From positions 62,001-126,000 of the forward strand of contig JANXRV010000090.1 in assembly GCA_025356665.1 (NCBI GenBank): DNA of 64,000 bases, written 5' to 3'. The notes beneath the pieces were generated by a model. It ran no database searches. It was not told the DNA's origin and saw only the letters and a list, made by a program, of their open reading frames with translations. Position 1 is the first letter of the stretch; each line of letters opens with the position of its first letter. The stretch is from CAITSH01 sp025356665. GTDB lineage: Bacteria; Pseudomonadota; Gammaproteobacteria; Burkholderiales; SG8-39. Positions 34,969 through 43,345 of this stretch are shown here, one piece after another. The translations under genes and the position numbers were made by a program.

Positions 34969-36408
34969 TCAAAACTTGTGGGCGCCATGCGCGCCCATGC
35001 TGACGATGTATTGCAGCAAAACCTGGTTGTCAGGCGCATTAGGGCGCGAGTAATCGCGCGCCAACTGCAAGCGCACACGGCTGAACTCGCTCGCCCCCCA
35101 GTCCGCCATCAGGGTATGCCGGCGCGGATTGTATTTACCCAGCAGCGGGAAGTCGGCCGCGCTGCGTGCGCCCGAATCAACCAGGGCCAGGCCGAGCGTT
35201 CCGGAATCGAGCTTGTCGTAACGATAACCGGCACGCCACTGCGGCATGAACTGATACACGCCCTGCCCGTACCACCCGGATTGGCGCGAGGTGAGCGCGC
35301 CCGTCTGGGCGCCGCGGGAGGCGGCGGTCGAGTCGTAGGTAAGCTGCCCCTCCTCGTTACGACGGAAATACTCGCCCTGCAACTTGAAGCTGGTCGACGT
35401 CGCATTGCCCTTGGGCGACCACTTGAGCACGCCATCGGCCACCCACAAGCGGCTCCTGCCGCTGAAACTGTTGGTCACCGTGGTGCCGGTTGAATCCGGA
35501 TCGGTGTAGGTGCGCCCCTGCGGCGATGTTTGCAAGTGCGACAGGCCAAGCTGCCATGCCGTGCTGACGCCGATATCGCCACCCACGTGGGCGAAAAGGG
35601 TGCCCGAACCAAAACCGTTTTTATTGCGCCCGCCATCCGGGCCGGCGGGAAATTTGCGGCCACGCCCGAGTTCCATGCCCAGGTCAAGGTAAAGCTCGGT
35701 GGGCGCAACCCATTTCAATTGCACGCCGTCATCGATGAGCTGGTTGCCGAGAAACACCTTATTCGCCAGCGGCGCATCAACGAAGTCCCAGGCGTGCGGG
35801 TGAATCTGGTTTTGGTAGCCGACGCCGGACAAAAACCGCCCGGCTTTGATACTGAGCCCATCCGACAGTCCCAGCGTCTGGATCGTCGCCTCTTCAACGC
35901 TGACCTTGTCATCGGCGCCCAGCTTGGCGATCAGCGTGCCACGGAAATTGGGATCAATATTGGCCGACACGACCAGCTCGGACTCACCCAGCGACAGGCC
36001 GCGGTTGGGCGGCGCCACTTCGCCACCGGTCGGGTTGAAGCCGTTGATGCGATACGCGGCCGGATCGCGCGACAGGTTGCCGTAGGTGCCGTTGAGGATA
36101 AGCGAGATGCCCGGATTCATCGCGCCTTCGCCGACCGGGCGGCTCGATGCCTGCACCGAAGCCTGGTCGGCCGCAAGCTGCGCCTTGTCAGCGACGGCCT
36201 CTGCTTTGCCTGCGGACTGCTCGGCCTGCTGCAAACGCCGTTCCAGCGACTCGATGCGCTTTTCGTACTGCTCCCGCAACTGACGAACCTGCTCGCGCAG
36301 TTCCTTCAGATCTTCGTCGCCGGCGGCCAATGCGGCCGGCGCGCTTGCCAACATGCCCGTCACCGCCAGCGTGACGGCCAGCGCCATAGCGCGTGTCTTG
36401 AACTCCAT
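34969..36408 (-). CDS. Outer-membrane porin with N-terminal coiled coil
   Basis: 479 residues: signal peptide (to about residue 28, ALAAGDED), then a heptad-rich coiled coil (LKELREQVRQLREQYEKRIE, about 32-75) and a long beta-barrel-like region with alternating aromatic strands ending in aromatic F (GAHGAHKF). Similar coiled-coil porins anchor to peptidoglycan. ATG 36408 has an AGGAG site. It lies immediately upstream of the metal-binding protein gene, suggesting an outer-membrane route for metal or a chelate; specificity is not visible in the sequence. Confidence 0.82.
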   Translation of the reverse strand: MEFKTRAMALAVTLAVTGMLASAPAALAAGDEDLKELREQVRQLREQYEKRIESLERRLQQAEQSAGKAEAVADKAQLAADQASVQASSRPVGEGAMNPGISLILNGTYGNLSRDPAAYRINGFNPTGGEVAPPNRGLSLGESELVVSANIDPNFRGTLIAKLGADDKVSVEEATIQTLGLSDGLSIKAGRFLSGVGYQNQIHPHAWDFVDAPLANKVFLGNQLIDDGVQLKWVAPTELYLDLGMELGRGRKFPAGPDGGRNKNGFGSGTLFAHVGGDIGVSTAWQLGLSHLQTSPQGRTYTDPDSTGTTVTNSFSGRSRLWVADGVLKWSPKGNATSTSFKLQGEYFRRNEEGQLTYDSTAASRGAQTGALTSRQSGWYGQGVYQFMPQWRAGYRYDKLDSGTLGLALVDSGARSAADFPLLGKYNPRRHTLMADWGASEFSRVRLQLARDYSRPNAPDNQVLLQYIVSMGAHGAHKF

Positions 36409-36499
36409 GGAATGCTCCTTTTTCAGTGGCGGCCAGCCTCGTTGGCTGGCGGCAATCACACCCGCTTCGCAATGCGAAGCGGCATCCGGTCAAACAGGA

Positions 36500-36847
36500 C
36501 TAGGAGCGTGCGGGCGGCGCGCGCGATTCAAAAACAACGCGCGGCGCAACAGGTAGCGGAAGGACAAAAGCGGCGACAGCGGTGTCGCCCCTGCAGGAAG
36601 CGGCGCCGGCGGTCGCGCCGCCGGGCATGGCGCTGTCGATGGCATGAAAGGCCAGGCACTGCTCGGCCGGGTGGCCGGTTTGCGGCGTGTTCTGCTCACC
36701 GCGCGCGAAAGCAAAGCCGTCCTCGGACTGTCCGGCCGTGTTGCCGGTCGCCGATCCCATGGCGTGACCCATGGCGTGCAACAGCGCCGCCTGCTGTGAA
36801 AACAGCAGGACCAGCGCAATCAGCACATGGCGCAACAGGCGGTTCAT
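36500..36847 (-). CDS. Small exported protein, unknown function
   Basis: 115 residues with an N-terminal signal peptide (LIALVLLFSQQAALLHA). The rest contains HAMGHAMG, HPAEQCLAFHAI and a late Cys in AASCRGD, i.e. scattered His/Met/Cys that could bind metal. I do not recognise a named family; short exported proteins of this style often precede Zn/Cu transport genes. It sits between the CobW GTPase and the porin on the same strand, so co-regulation with the zinc module is likely. Confidence 0.6.
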   Translation of the reverse strand: MNRLLRHVLIALVLLFSQQAALLHAMGHAMGSATGNTAGQSEDGFAFARGEQNTPQTGHPAEQCLAFHAIDSAMPGGATAGAASCRGDTAVAAFVLPLPVAPRVVFESRAPPARS

Positions 36848-36892
36848 AGAGGGGGCAGTCTATCCGGGAAAGGTGATTGTTGCCGGAAAGGC

Positions 36893-37882
36893 CTAATCAG
36901 CCTCGGCCAGGCATTGCTCCAGGCCTTTGATAAACAGGTCCTCGGGCAGCTTGCGGCCGATGAAAACCATCTTGCTCTCGCGCTTTTCGTCGGCACCCCA
37001 GGGCTTGCCAAGATCGCCGCCCATCAACATGTGCACGCCCTGGAACACCACGCGGTTGGCATTGGACTTCATCGACAGCACGCCCTTGTAGCGCAGCATG
37101 TCGTTGCCATAGACCTGCACCAGGCCAGAGAGAAACTCCTCGAGCTTGAGGCCGTCGAAGGGGCGCTCGGAGCGGAACACGAATGAGCGCACATGCTCAT
37201 CGTGCTCGTGGTGGTCTTCTTCCAGAAACTCCGGCTCGATTTCCAGGATGGCGTTGAGGTTGAAGCCGCGGATATCGAGAATGTCCTTTAACGGCGTCTC
37301 GCCGAAATGCACCTTGCGGATGGGCGCGCGCGGATTCATCTTCAACAGGCGCACGCGCAGCTTTTCCTGGTCGCCCTCGGCAACGAGGTCGGTCTTGGAC
37401 AGCAGGATGCGGTCGGCAAAACCCACCTGCTCCTGCGCTTCGCGAAAATCATCGAGCTGCTGGTTCGCGTGCTTGGCGTCGACCACGGTGATGATGGAAT
37501 CGAGCAGGTAGTAATTGCCGATGTCCTCTTCCATGAAAAAGGTCTGCGCCACCGGACCCGGATCGGCCATGCCGGTCGTCTCGATGATGACGCGCTCGAA
37601 ATTGAGCGTGCCGGCCACGCGCTTGTCCCTGAGCTCGTTGAGGATGCGCGTCAGGTCACCGCGCACGGTGCAGCAGATGCAGCCGTTGTTCATTTCGATG
37701 ATCTGCTCGTCGCGGTTCTGCACCAGGATCTCGTTGTCGATCCCGGCCTCGCCGAATTCATTTTCGATCACCGCCACTTTGTGGCCGTGCTCTTCCTTCA
37801 GGATGCGATTCAAGAGCGTGGTCTTGCCGCTGCCCAGAAAGCCGGTGAGGATGGTGACCGGTACCATTTCTTGCTGTTCCAT
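36893..37882 (-). CDS. CobW/COG0523-family GTPase (zinc metallochaperone type)
   Basis: 329 residues of the G3E P-loop GTPase group. Walker A is TGFLGSGKTTLLNRIL, the conserved metal motif CxCC is CICCTVRGD, SKTDLV is the guanine-specificity motif, and a C-terminal CobW domain with acidic/His-rich stretch (EEDHHEHDEHV) follows. Members load Zn into client proteins or act under zinc limitation. It leads the minus-strand run that includes the porin and the Zn-type ABC genes. I could not identify a Zur box upstream. Confidence 0.93.
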   Translation of the reverse strand: MEQQEMVPVTILTGFLGSGKTTLLNRILKEEHGHKVAVIENEFGEAGIDNEILVQNRDEQIIEMNNGCICCTVRGDLTRILNELRDKRVAGTLNFERVIIETTGMADPGPVAQTFFMEEDIGNYYLLDSIITVVDAKHANQQLDDFREAQEQVGFADRILLSKTDLVAEGDQEKLRVRLLKMNPRAPIRKVHFGETPLKDILDIRGFNLNAILEIEPEFLEEDHHEHDEHVRSFVFRSERPFDGLKLEEFLSGLVQVYGNDMLRYKGVLSMKSNANRVVFQGVHMLMGGDLGKPWGADEKRESKMVFIGRKLPEDLFIKGLEQCLAEAD

Positions 37883-37983
37883 GCGTTCACACCATTAAAA
37901 GTGATTACAAGGCCGCCCGATGACAGCCAAGCCCTCCATGTTACACCGCCGACGGCAGCCTGCCGGACCATCCGCGCGCACCG

Positions 37984-38016
37984 CCCGGAAACGCCCGCCA
38001 GGAGCGGCTTTCCAGG
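37984..38016. repeat. Imperfect palindrome (CGGAAACGCC...GGCTTTCC type)
   Basis: Sequence starting GCCCGGAAACGCCCGCC pairs with GGAGCGGCTTTCCAGGC just downstream of the RlmI-type gene. It belongs to the same small repeat class as 21268-21308 and 24029-24061. There is no T-run. Confidence 0.5.
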
Positions 38017-38028
38017 CGAAGGCCCCGC

Positions 38029-39225
38029 TCAGGCGCGGCGCAGCAACAAGCCCTTGAGGTATTCACCCTCCGGAAACTCAATGCGTACCGGATGGTCGGC
38101 GGCGGCGTGAAAACGGCCGATGATATTGGCCGACATGCCGGCATCGGCCGCCGCCCCGGCGACAATTTTCTGAAAAAGATCGGCTGAGATGCCGCCCGAG
38201 CACGAAAACGTCGCGAGCAGGCCGCCTGGTCGCAGCAGGCGCATGGCATTGAGGTTGATATCCTTATAGCCGCGCGAGGCCTTTTCGGCGAATGAAGCCG
38301 TGGGGGCGAACTTGGGCGGATCGAGCACGATCAGGTCGAACTGGCGCTTTTGCTCGCGCAAGCTGCGCAAGGCCTTGAACACGTCCGCTTCCAGCCACTG
38401 CGCCCGCGCCGCATCAAGCTTGTTGAGCGCAAGGTTGTCCGCCGCAATAGCCAGCGCCGGACCGGAGCTGTCTATCGACAAGGCCGAGCGCGCACCGCCG
38501 GCGAGCGCGGCGATGCTAAAGCCGCCGGTGTAACAAAAACAGTTGAGCACGTCGCGGTCGCGCGCGAGCTGCCCGATCTGCCGGCGGCTGTCGCGCTGGT
38601 CGAGGTAGAACCCGGTCTTGTGACCGGCGGCAATATCAACGCGGTAACGCAAGCCGTGCTCGATCATCTCGAGGGGGCCCCCGGGCGCCGCGCCGATCAG
38701 CGGGCCGCTGCGCGAAGCGAGGCCTTCGAGTTCGCGCACATCGGCGTCGGAACGCTCATACACATTGGCGCAGCCGGTCTCCTCCAGCAGCAACGCGGCA
38801 AGCGTGTCGCGCCAGCGCTCGGTGCCGGCCGACAAAAATTGCGCCACCAGCGTGTCGCCATAACGGTCCACCACCAGGCCGGGCAGGCCGTCGCTTTCAC
38901 CATGCACCAGGCGCAGCCCCGTCGCGGCGCGCTCGGGCACCAGTTCACGCCGCAAGGCCAGCGCGGTGCGGATACGGCGGCGGAAAAATGCCTCATCGAC
39001 GGCTTCGGCGGCATCAAAGCTCCAGATGCGCGCGCGGATCTGCGAATGCGGGCTGAACGCCGCGCGGCCGCGCAGCTCGCCGCCCGCGTCGCGCACCTCG
39101 ACGGTGTCGCCCGACTGCGGATTGCCGGCGGTGTGATCAATGGCGCCGGAAAAAATCCAGGGATGTATGCGCGCCAGCAATTTTTCGCGGCCGGGCTTGA
39201 GGACGATGCGTGGCGTGGGTTTCAT
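38029..39225 (-). CDS. RlmI-type 23S rRNA cytosine methyltransferase
   Basis: 398 residues. An N-terminal PUA-like domain (VLKPGREKLLARIHPWIFSGAI) is followed by the SAM-binding core (VLNCFCYTGGFSIAALAGGA) and the catalytic DPPKFAPTASF motif, with the C-terminal LLATFSCSGGI segment. This is the RlmI/YccW layout (m5C1962 methyltransferase of 23S rRNA in E. coli, 396 residues). ATG 39225 is chosen; an earlier start at 39324 would lie in the divergent gene. The exact target base is inferred from the family. Confidence 0.9.
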   Translation of the reverse strand: MKPTPRIVLKPGREKLLARIHPWIFSGAIDHTAGNPQSGDTVEVRDAGGELRGRAAFSPHSQIRARIWSFDAAEAVDEAFFRRRIRTALALRRELVPERAATGLRLVHGESDGLPGLVVDRYGDTLVAQFLSAGTERWRDTLAALLLEETGCANVYERSDADVRELEGLASRSGPLIGAAPGGPLEMIEHGLRYRVDIAAGHKTGFYLDQRDSRRQIGQLARDRDVLNCFCYTGGFSIAALAGGARSALSIDSSGPALAIAADNLALNKLDAARAQWLEADVFKALRSLREQKRQFDLIVLDPPKFAPTASFAEKASRGYKDINLNAMRLLRPGGLLATFSCSGGISADLFQKIVAGAAADAGMSANIIGRFHAAADHPVRIEFPEGEYLKGLLLRRA

Positions 39226-39311
39226 GTCGTCGGGGCAAGCGCTGTTCGGTGAATGTTGATATAAAGCGGGCACGCATTGTACCGCCGCCAACAGCCACCA
39301 CCGGAACACCC

Positions 39312-40337
39312 ATGAAAAAAACACGCATCGCCCTGATCGGCCTTGGCATGGCTGTCACGCCCCACGCCAAAAGCCTCGTTGACCTCGCCGACCGGCTTGA
39401 AGTGACGCACGCCTTCAGCCCGTCCGAGGCGCGCCGCCGCGCCTTTGCACAGCACTTTGCCTTCCCGCTGAGCGCCCGTTTCGAGGATATTCTCGAGGAC
39501 AAGAGCGTCGAGGCGGCGCTGGTGCTGACCCCGCCCAACACGCACTTCGAGCTCGCCTCGCGCCTCGCCGCCGCCGGCAAGCACGTCTTGCTGGAAAAGC
39601 CCGTCGAAGTGAACACCGCGCGCGCCGAGCAACTGGTTGTCGCTTTCGAACGGGCCGGACGCTCGCTTGCCCTGGTGTTGCAGCACCGCTTTCGCCCCGG
39701 CTCGCTGCGCCTCGCGCAACACATCAGCGCGGGGGCGCTCGGTGAGATCGCCGCCGCCACGGTCAGCGTGCCCTGGTGGCGGCCGCAAAGCTATTACGAC
39801 GAACCGGGGCGCGGCACGCTGGCGCGCGACGGCGGCGGCGTGCTGATGACCCAGGCCATTCACACCCTCGACTTGTTCCTGTCCCTCGCCGGCCCGGTCG
39901 CCAGGGTCAGCGCGCTCGGCGGCACCAGCCGCACGCATCGCATGGAAACCGAGGATGCCGTGGGCGCCGGACTGCAATTCACCAATGGCGCCTTCGGCGC
40001 GCTGTGGGCGACCACCGCCGGCTATCCGGGCTTTGCCGAGCGCATCGAGCTCATGGGCACGCGCGCCACCGCAGTGCTCTGCGCCGGCAAGCTGGACATT
40101 GCCTGGCACGACGGCAAACGCGAGGCGTTGGGCGAACCGGGCGCCGGCGGTGGCGGCGCCGACCCAATGGATTTTCCCAACGACGCGCACCGCGGCGTGC
40201 TGGCCGACTTTCTTGACGCCATCGAACAGGGCCGCGCACCGCGCGCCAGCGGCCGCGAGGCGCTCAAGGTGCACCGCCTGATTGATGCCCTGCTCGAGAG
40301 CGCAAAAAGCGGCCGCGCCGCCGACGTCCGAAGCTAG
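39312..40337 (+). CDS. Gfo/Idh/MocA-family NAD(P)-dependent oxidoreductase
   Basis: 341 residues. The N-terminal Rossmann motif is IALIGLGMA, followed by the family lysine motif EKPVEVN and the C-terminal domain with GGGVLMTQAIHTLDLFL. Substrates in this family are sugars, inositols or bile pigments; none can be selected here. ATG 39312 begins exactly at the Rossmann strand (MKKTRIALIG). It is isolated: divergent from rlmI and convergent with the chromate transporter. Confidence 0.88.
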   Translation: MKKTRIALIGLGMAVTPHAKSLVDLADRLEVTHAFSPSEARRRAFAQHFAFPLSARFEDILEDKSVEAALVLTPPNTHFELASRLAAAGKHVLLEKPVEVNTARAEQLVVAFERAGRSLALVLQHRFRPGSLRLAQHISAGALGEIAAATVSVPWWRPQSYYDEPGRGTLARDGGGVLMTQAIHTLDLFLSLAGPVARVSALGGTSRTHRMETEDAVGAGLQFTNGAFGALWATTAGYPGFAERIELMGTRATAVLCAGKLDIAWHDGKREALGEPGAGGGGADPMDFPNDAHRGVLADFLDAIEQGRAPRASGREALKVHRLIDALLESAKSGRAADVRS

Positions 40338-40353
40338 GCCGGGCTAGACCAGG

Positions 40354-40878
40354 CTAGACCAGGCCAGCCAGGCCAATCAGCGCACCCGCGCCGATCAACC
40401 ATAACGGATTGATGCGCGTGACCATCAACGCCACCACGGTGGCACCGGTGAGCGCGTAAGCGGCCAGGCTGTCGTTGGCCGAGCGCGTGAGTAAATAGCC
40501 CGAGGAGAGCATCAGGCCGACGGTGAGCGGCGCCACGCCAAGCTGCACCACGCGGCGCCAGTTCGCCTCGCGAAACCTGTCCCACGCCCCCGCCACCAGG
40601 CAGGTCAGCACACAAGAGGGCCCGACCATCGCCAGCGTCGCCGTCAGCGCGCCGGCCAGACCCGCGACTTTCCAGCCAACCAGGCACACAATCAAAATAT
40701 TGGGACCGGGCGAAGCCTGGGCGATGGCGTAGAGGTCGGCGAACTGCGACGCGCTCATCCAGCCGTGCACTTCAACGACGTTGCGCTGCATTTCCGGCAA
40801 CACCGTCGGCGCCCCGCCCACCGCCAGCAGCGACAGCACGGAAAAATCCAGCGCGATCTGCAGCAGCAAATCCATCAT
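40354..40878 (-). CDS. Chromate transporter, half-size subunit 2
   Basis: 174 residues with about five or six membrane helices. The CHR-family motif is SQFADLYAIAQASPGPNILI, preceded by AVGGAPTVLPEM. It is the second of two short CHR proteins; paired half-size subunits together correspond to a full-length ChrA. ATG 40878 overlaps the stop of the partner gene (ATGA), so stoichiometric co-translation is expected. Chromate export is the family label; the physiological ion may differ. Confidence 0.88.
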   Translation of the reverse strand: MMDLLLQIALDFSVLSLLAVGGAPTVLPEMQRNVVEVHGWMSASQFADLYAIAQASPGPNILIVCLVGWKVAGLAGALTATLAMVGPSCVLTCLVAGAWDRFREANWRRVVQLGVAPLTVGLMLSSGYLLTRSANDSLAAYALTGATVVALMVTRINPLWLIGAGALIGLAGLV

Positions 40879-41468
40879 GTCCCGCCGCCCGGTCGCCGCG
40901 CGCTGGCCGGCACATTGCGCTGCCACCACCAGGCCAGTGCGATGCCGGCGGGGGCGAGCACCAGCAGCACCTGCACCAGCGGCAGGCGCAGCAGGGCCAC
41001 AGCAACGAAGGCGGCGATGCCCACCAGGCACAGGATGTTGCGGATGCGCGCCACCAGCGCCATCTTGAGGCCCATCGACACCATCATCCCGGCGGCCACG
41101 GCGGCCACGCCGCGCAACACCGACTGCACGGCGGGCAGATTACCGTAGCTGGTGTAGAGCATGCCCATCATCAGGATGATCAGAAACGGCGCGACCATCA
41201 GCCCGGCAAAGCCCGCCATGGCGCCGCGCCAGCCGCAAAAACGCAGGCCCAGCACCATGGCGAGGTTAAGCGTGTTGGGGCCGGGCATGAACTGGCAAAG
41301 CGACATAACGTCGACAAATTCGGCCTCACCCAGCCAGCGCCGCTCCTCCACAGCCACGCGGCGCGCCCAGTACAGCACGCCGCCAAAGCCGCACAGCGCG
41401 ACGCGCAGGAAGCCGGTGAACAATTCATACGACGTGGGTATCACGGTGCCCGTCGGTGTTGTGCTCAT
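40875..41468 (-). CDS. Chromate transporter, half-size subunit 1
   Basis: 197 residues; CHR-family N-terminal half: GFGGVLYWARR and EAEFVDVMSLCQFMPGPNTLNLA, followed by several hydrophobic helices. It is paired and overlapping with the gene at 40354. Upstream lies a 120-bp palindromic repeat (41482-41602) that probably contains or displaces the promoter. Confidence 0.88.
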   Translation of the reverse strand: MSTTPTGTVIPTSYELFTGFLRVALCGFGGVLYWARRVAVEERRWLGEAEFVDVMSLCQFMPGPNTLNLAMVLGLRFCGWRGAMAGFAGLMVAPFLIILMMGMLYTSYGNLPAVQSVLRGVAAVAAGMMVSMGLKMALVARIRNILCLVGIAAFVAVALLRLPLVQVLLVLAPAGIALAWWWQRNVPASARRPGGGT

Positions 41469-41481
41469 GGCACCCCTATTC

Positions 41482-41602
41482 CGTCATTGCGAGGAGCGCA
41501 GCGATGCCCCGAAGGTAATCCCCGAAGGGGACGAAGCAATCTCGTCGCGCTTGCGACGCTGGTGCCGAAGCGACGAGATTGCTTCGCTGCGCTCGCAATG
41601 AC
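41482..41602. repeat. GTCATTGCGAG-type dispersed palindromic element
   Basis: Begins CGTCATTGCGAGGAGCGCAG and ends GATTGCTTCGCTGCGCTCGC then AATGAC, with nested internal inverted repeats (CCCCGAAGG/CCCGAAGGGG, CGACGAGATTG/CAATCTCGTCG). A partial second right arm follows at 41613-41640. Related copies are at 25441, 25588, 47996 and 62244. It lies between xerC and the chromate transporter genes. Confidence 0.85.
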
Positions 41603-41636
41603 AGCGGCAGTACGGAATCGCTTCGCTGCGCTCGCA

Positions 41637-41679
41637 ATCGCAGCAATGGCAGCAATGGCAGCAATAGCAGCAATAGCAG
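41637..41679. repeat. 9-bp tandem repeat (CAGCAATGG / CAGCAATAG)
   Basis: Four to five head-to-tail 9-base units immediately before the xerC stop codon (stop at 41683-41685). It does not enter the gene. Confidence 0.85.
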
Positions 41680-41682
41680 AAC

Positions 41683-42585
41683 TCATTTTCTTTTCTTTGC
41701 CCGGGGATGGGCCGCGTCGTAGGCTTTGGCCAGGTGCTGAAAATCCAAATGCGTATACACCTGCGTCGTCGAGATACTCGCGTGCCCGAGCATCTCCTGG
41801 ACCGCGCGCAGGTCGCCCGATGACTGCAGCACATGCGTGGCGAAGGAATGGCGCAGCATGTGCGGGTGCACGTGCACCGGCAGCCCGGCGCGCTGCGCCC
41901 ATGCGGCGAGACGCTGCCCGACCACGCCCGGGTTGATGCGCTGGCCGCGCGCGCCGACAAACAGCGCCGCCTCATCGGGCCGCGCCAACTCGACGCGCAC
42001 CGCCAGCCACGCGGCGATGGCGGCGCGGGCTTTGGCACCCACAGGGACAGTGCGCGTCTTCGAGCCCTTGCCCGTCACCGTGACCTCGTCTTCATGCAGC
42101 ATGCGCTTGCCCTCGGCGGCGTCTATGCCCACCAGCTCGGCCAGACGCAAACCGGACGAGTAAAACAACTCGAACATCGCCTTGTCGCGAACCTCGCCGA
42201 CACCCTGCGGCTTCGCCTCCAGCAGTTGCGCGGCGAAATCGGGGGACAGGACATTGGGTAATGCCTTGGGGCTCTTCGGTGCGCGCAAGCCGGTGCACGG
42301 ATTGGCGGCAAGGCCATGGTGCCGTACCAGCCAGTTGAAAAAACCGCGCCAGGCCGAGAGCATGCGCGCGATGCTGCGCCCGGACATGCCAGCGGCGCGC
42401 AGTTGCGCCACGGCACGGCGGATGTGCTGCGACTGCAGTTGGGCCAGGTCAACCTCGGGGTTGATGCTGAGCAGCCGGCGCACGCTGTGCTCGTAACTCA
42501 CCACCGTGGTCGGGCTCAAGCGACGCTGGTGGGCGATCTGCTCGACAAACCCCTCGAGCAGCACGAGGCGCGCGTCCTCGCTCAC
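41683..42585 (-). CDS. xerC: Tyrosine recombinase XerC
   Basis: 300 residues. It resolves chromosome dimers at dif together with XerD. An N-terminal SAM-like core-binding domain (LSPTTVVSYEHSVRRLL) is followed by the catalytic domain with the first Arg (GLRLAELVG), the H-x-x-R box (HPHMLRHSFATHVL), and the nucleophilic tyrosine (ISTTQVYTHLDFQHL). The order dapF-DUF484-xerC matches the E. coli dapF-yigA-xerC locus, so this is the housekeeping recombinase, not a phage integrase. Confidence 0.96.
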   Translation of the reverse strand: MSEDARLVLLEGFVEQIAHQRRLSPTTVVSYEHSVRRLLSINPEVDLAQLQSQHIRRAVAQLRAAGMSGRSIARMLSAWRGFFNWLVRHHGLAANPCTGLRAPKSPKALPNVLSPDFAAQLLEAKPQGVGEVRDKAMFELFYSSGLRLAELVGIDAAEGKRMLHEDEVTVTGKGSKTRTVPVGAKARAAIAAWLAVRVELARPDEAALFVGARGQRINPGVVGQRLAAWAQRAGLPVHVHPHMLRHSFATHVLQSSGDLRAVQEMLGHASISTTQVYTHLDFQHLAKAYDAAHPRAKKRK

Positions 42586-42649
42586 TTCGCCGAAGGCGGC
42601 GCGATGCGCGACAGCCCCGTTGTCATTTTCAGTTCAGCCGCCGGCCGGC

Positions 42650-43288
42650 TTAAACAAAGCGCGACAACGCCGCACTCGCAAGCTCGCCCAGGCGCTTGAG
42701 GTACATACGGCCCATGTCGTGATGAAAGCGGTCCGGATCCTCGCTCGCCAGCACCAGCACGCCAAAGCATTCGCCATCAGCAAGCGCAATGAGCGAGGTC
42801 GAGCGGATATGGGTGGCGGCGTCGCCGAACCAGGACAGCACCTCATCGTTGTAGCCCGGACCGCAATAGGGCAGCTCCAGCGCGGCGACAAAGGCCTTGA
42901 GTTCATCCCCAGCAGCGTCATGTTCCGGACCCTCGCCCTGCCCGCGCCAAAAGCGCAGCGTCACGTGCGGCACGGCGAAATCCTCGCGCAGGTTGTAGTT
43001 GAGCGCGCCAAGTTGCGAGGGCAGGCCGGAGGCCGCCAGCATGGCAAGGCACAGGCGGTGCATTTTCTCGCCTATGTCCATGTTCTCTTCGCCAAACTGA
43101 ATGAGCTCGGCGAGCTTGGATTCGATCACCTTGTTCTTGTCGCGCAGCGAAAGCAGCTGCCGGTCGGACAGGGCGATGGCGTGGCCGCCGTGCGGATGCG
43201 GAATCGAGATAGCCGACAGCATATCGGCGTGATCCTCAAAAAATTCCGGGTTGTCTTTCAGGTATTGCGCGACATCATCGGCATTCAT
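42650..43288 (-). CDS. DUF484 family (YigA-like) protein
   Basis: 212 residues. The N-terminus VAQYLKDNPEFFEDHADML and the GAF-like remainder (LPHPHGGHAIALSDRQLLSLRDKN, SLIALADGECFGVLVLASEDPDRF) fit DUF484. The family always sits between dapF and xerC but has no known activity. A GAF-like fold suggests small-molecule binding. Confidence 0.9.
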   Translation of the reverse strand: MNADDVAQYLKDNPEFFEDHADMLSAISIPHPHGGHAIALSDRQLLSLRDKNKVIESKLAELIQFGEENMDIGEKMHRLCLAMLAASGLPSQLGALNYNLREDFAVPHVTLRFWRGQGEGPEHDAAGDELKAFVAALELPYCGPGYNDEVLSWFGDAATHIRSTSLIALADGECFGVLVLASEDPDRFHHDMGRMYLKRLGELASAALSRFV

Positions 43289-43345
43289 GCGTGGTCTTTC
43301 CCCTGTCTGCGTTAAAGCGTTATAAAGCGCGCGCCCGGCGGGTGC

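Noticed and set aside
39222..40274. 350-codon minus-strand frame over the Gfo/Idh gene
   Set aside because: Opposite frame of a gene with clear Rossmann and EKP motifs; no domain recognisable.
41683..42585. Phage or integron integrase
   Set aside because: Sequence and dapF-DUF484 context identify the housekeeping XerC; no attachment-site duplication or phage genes nearby.
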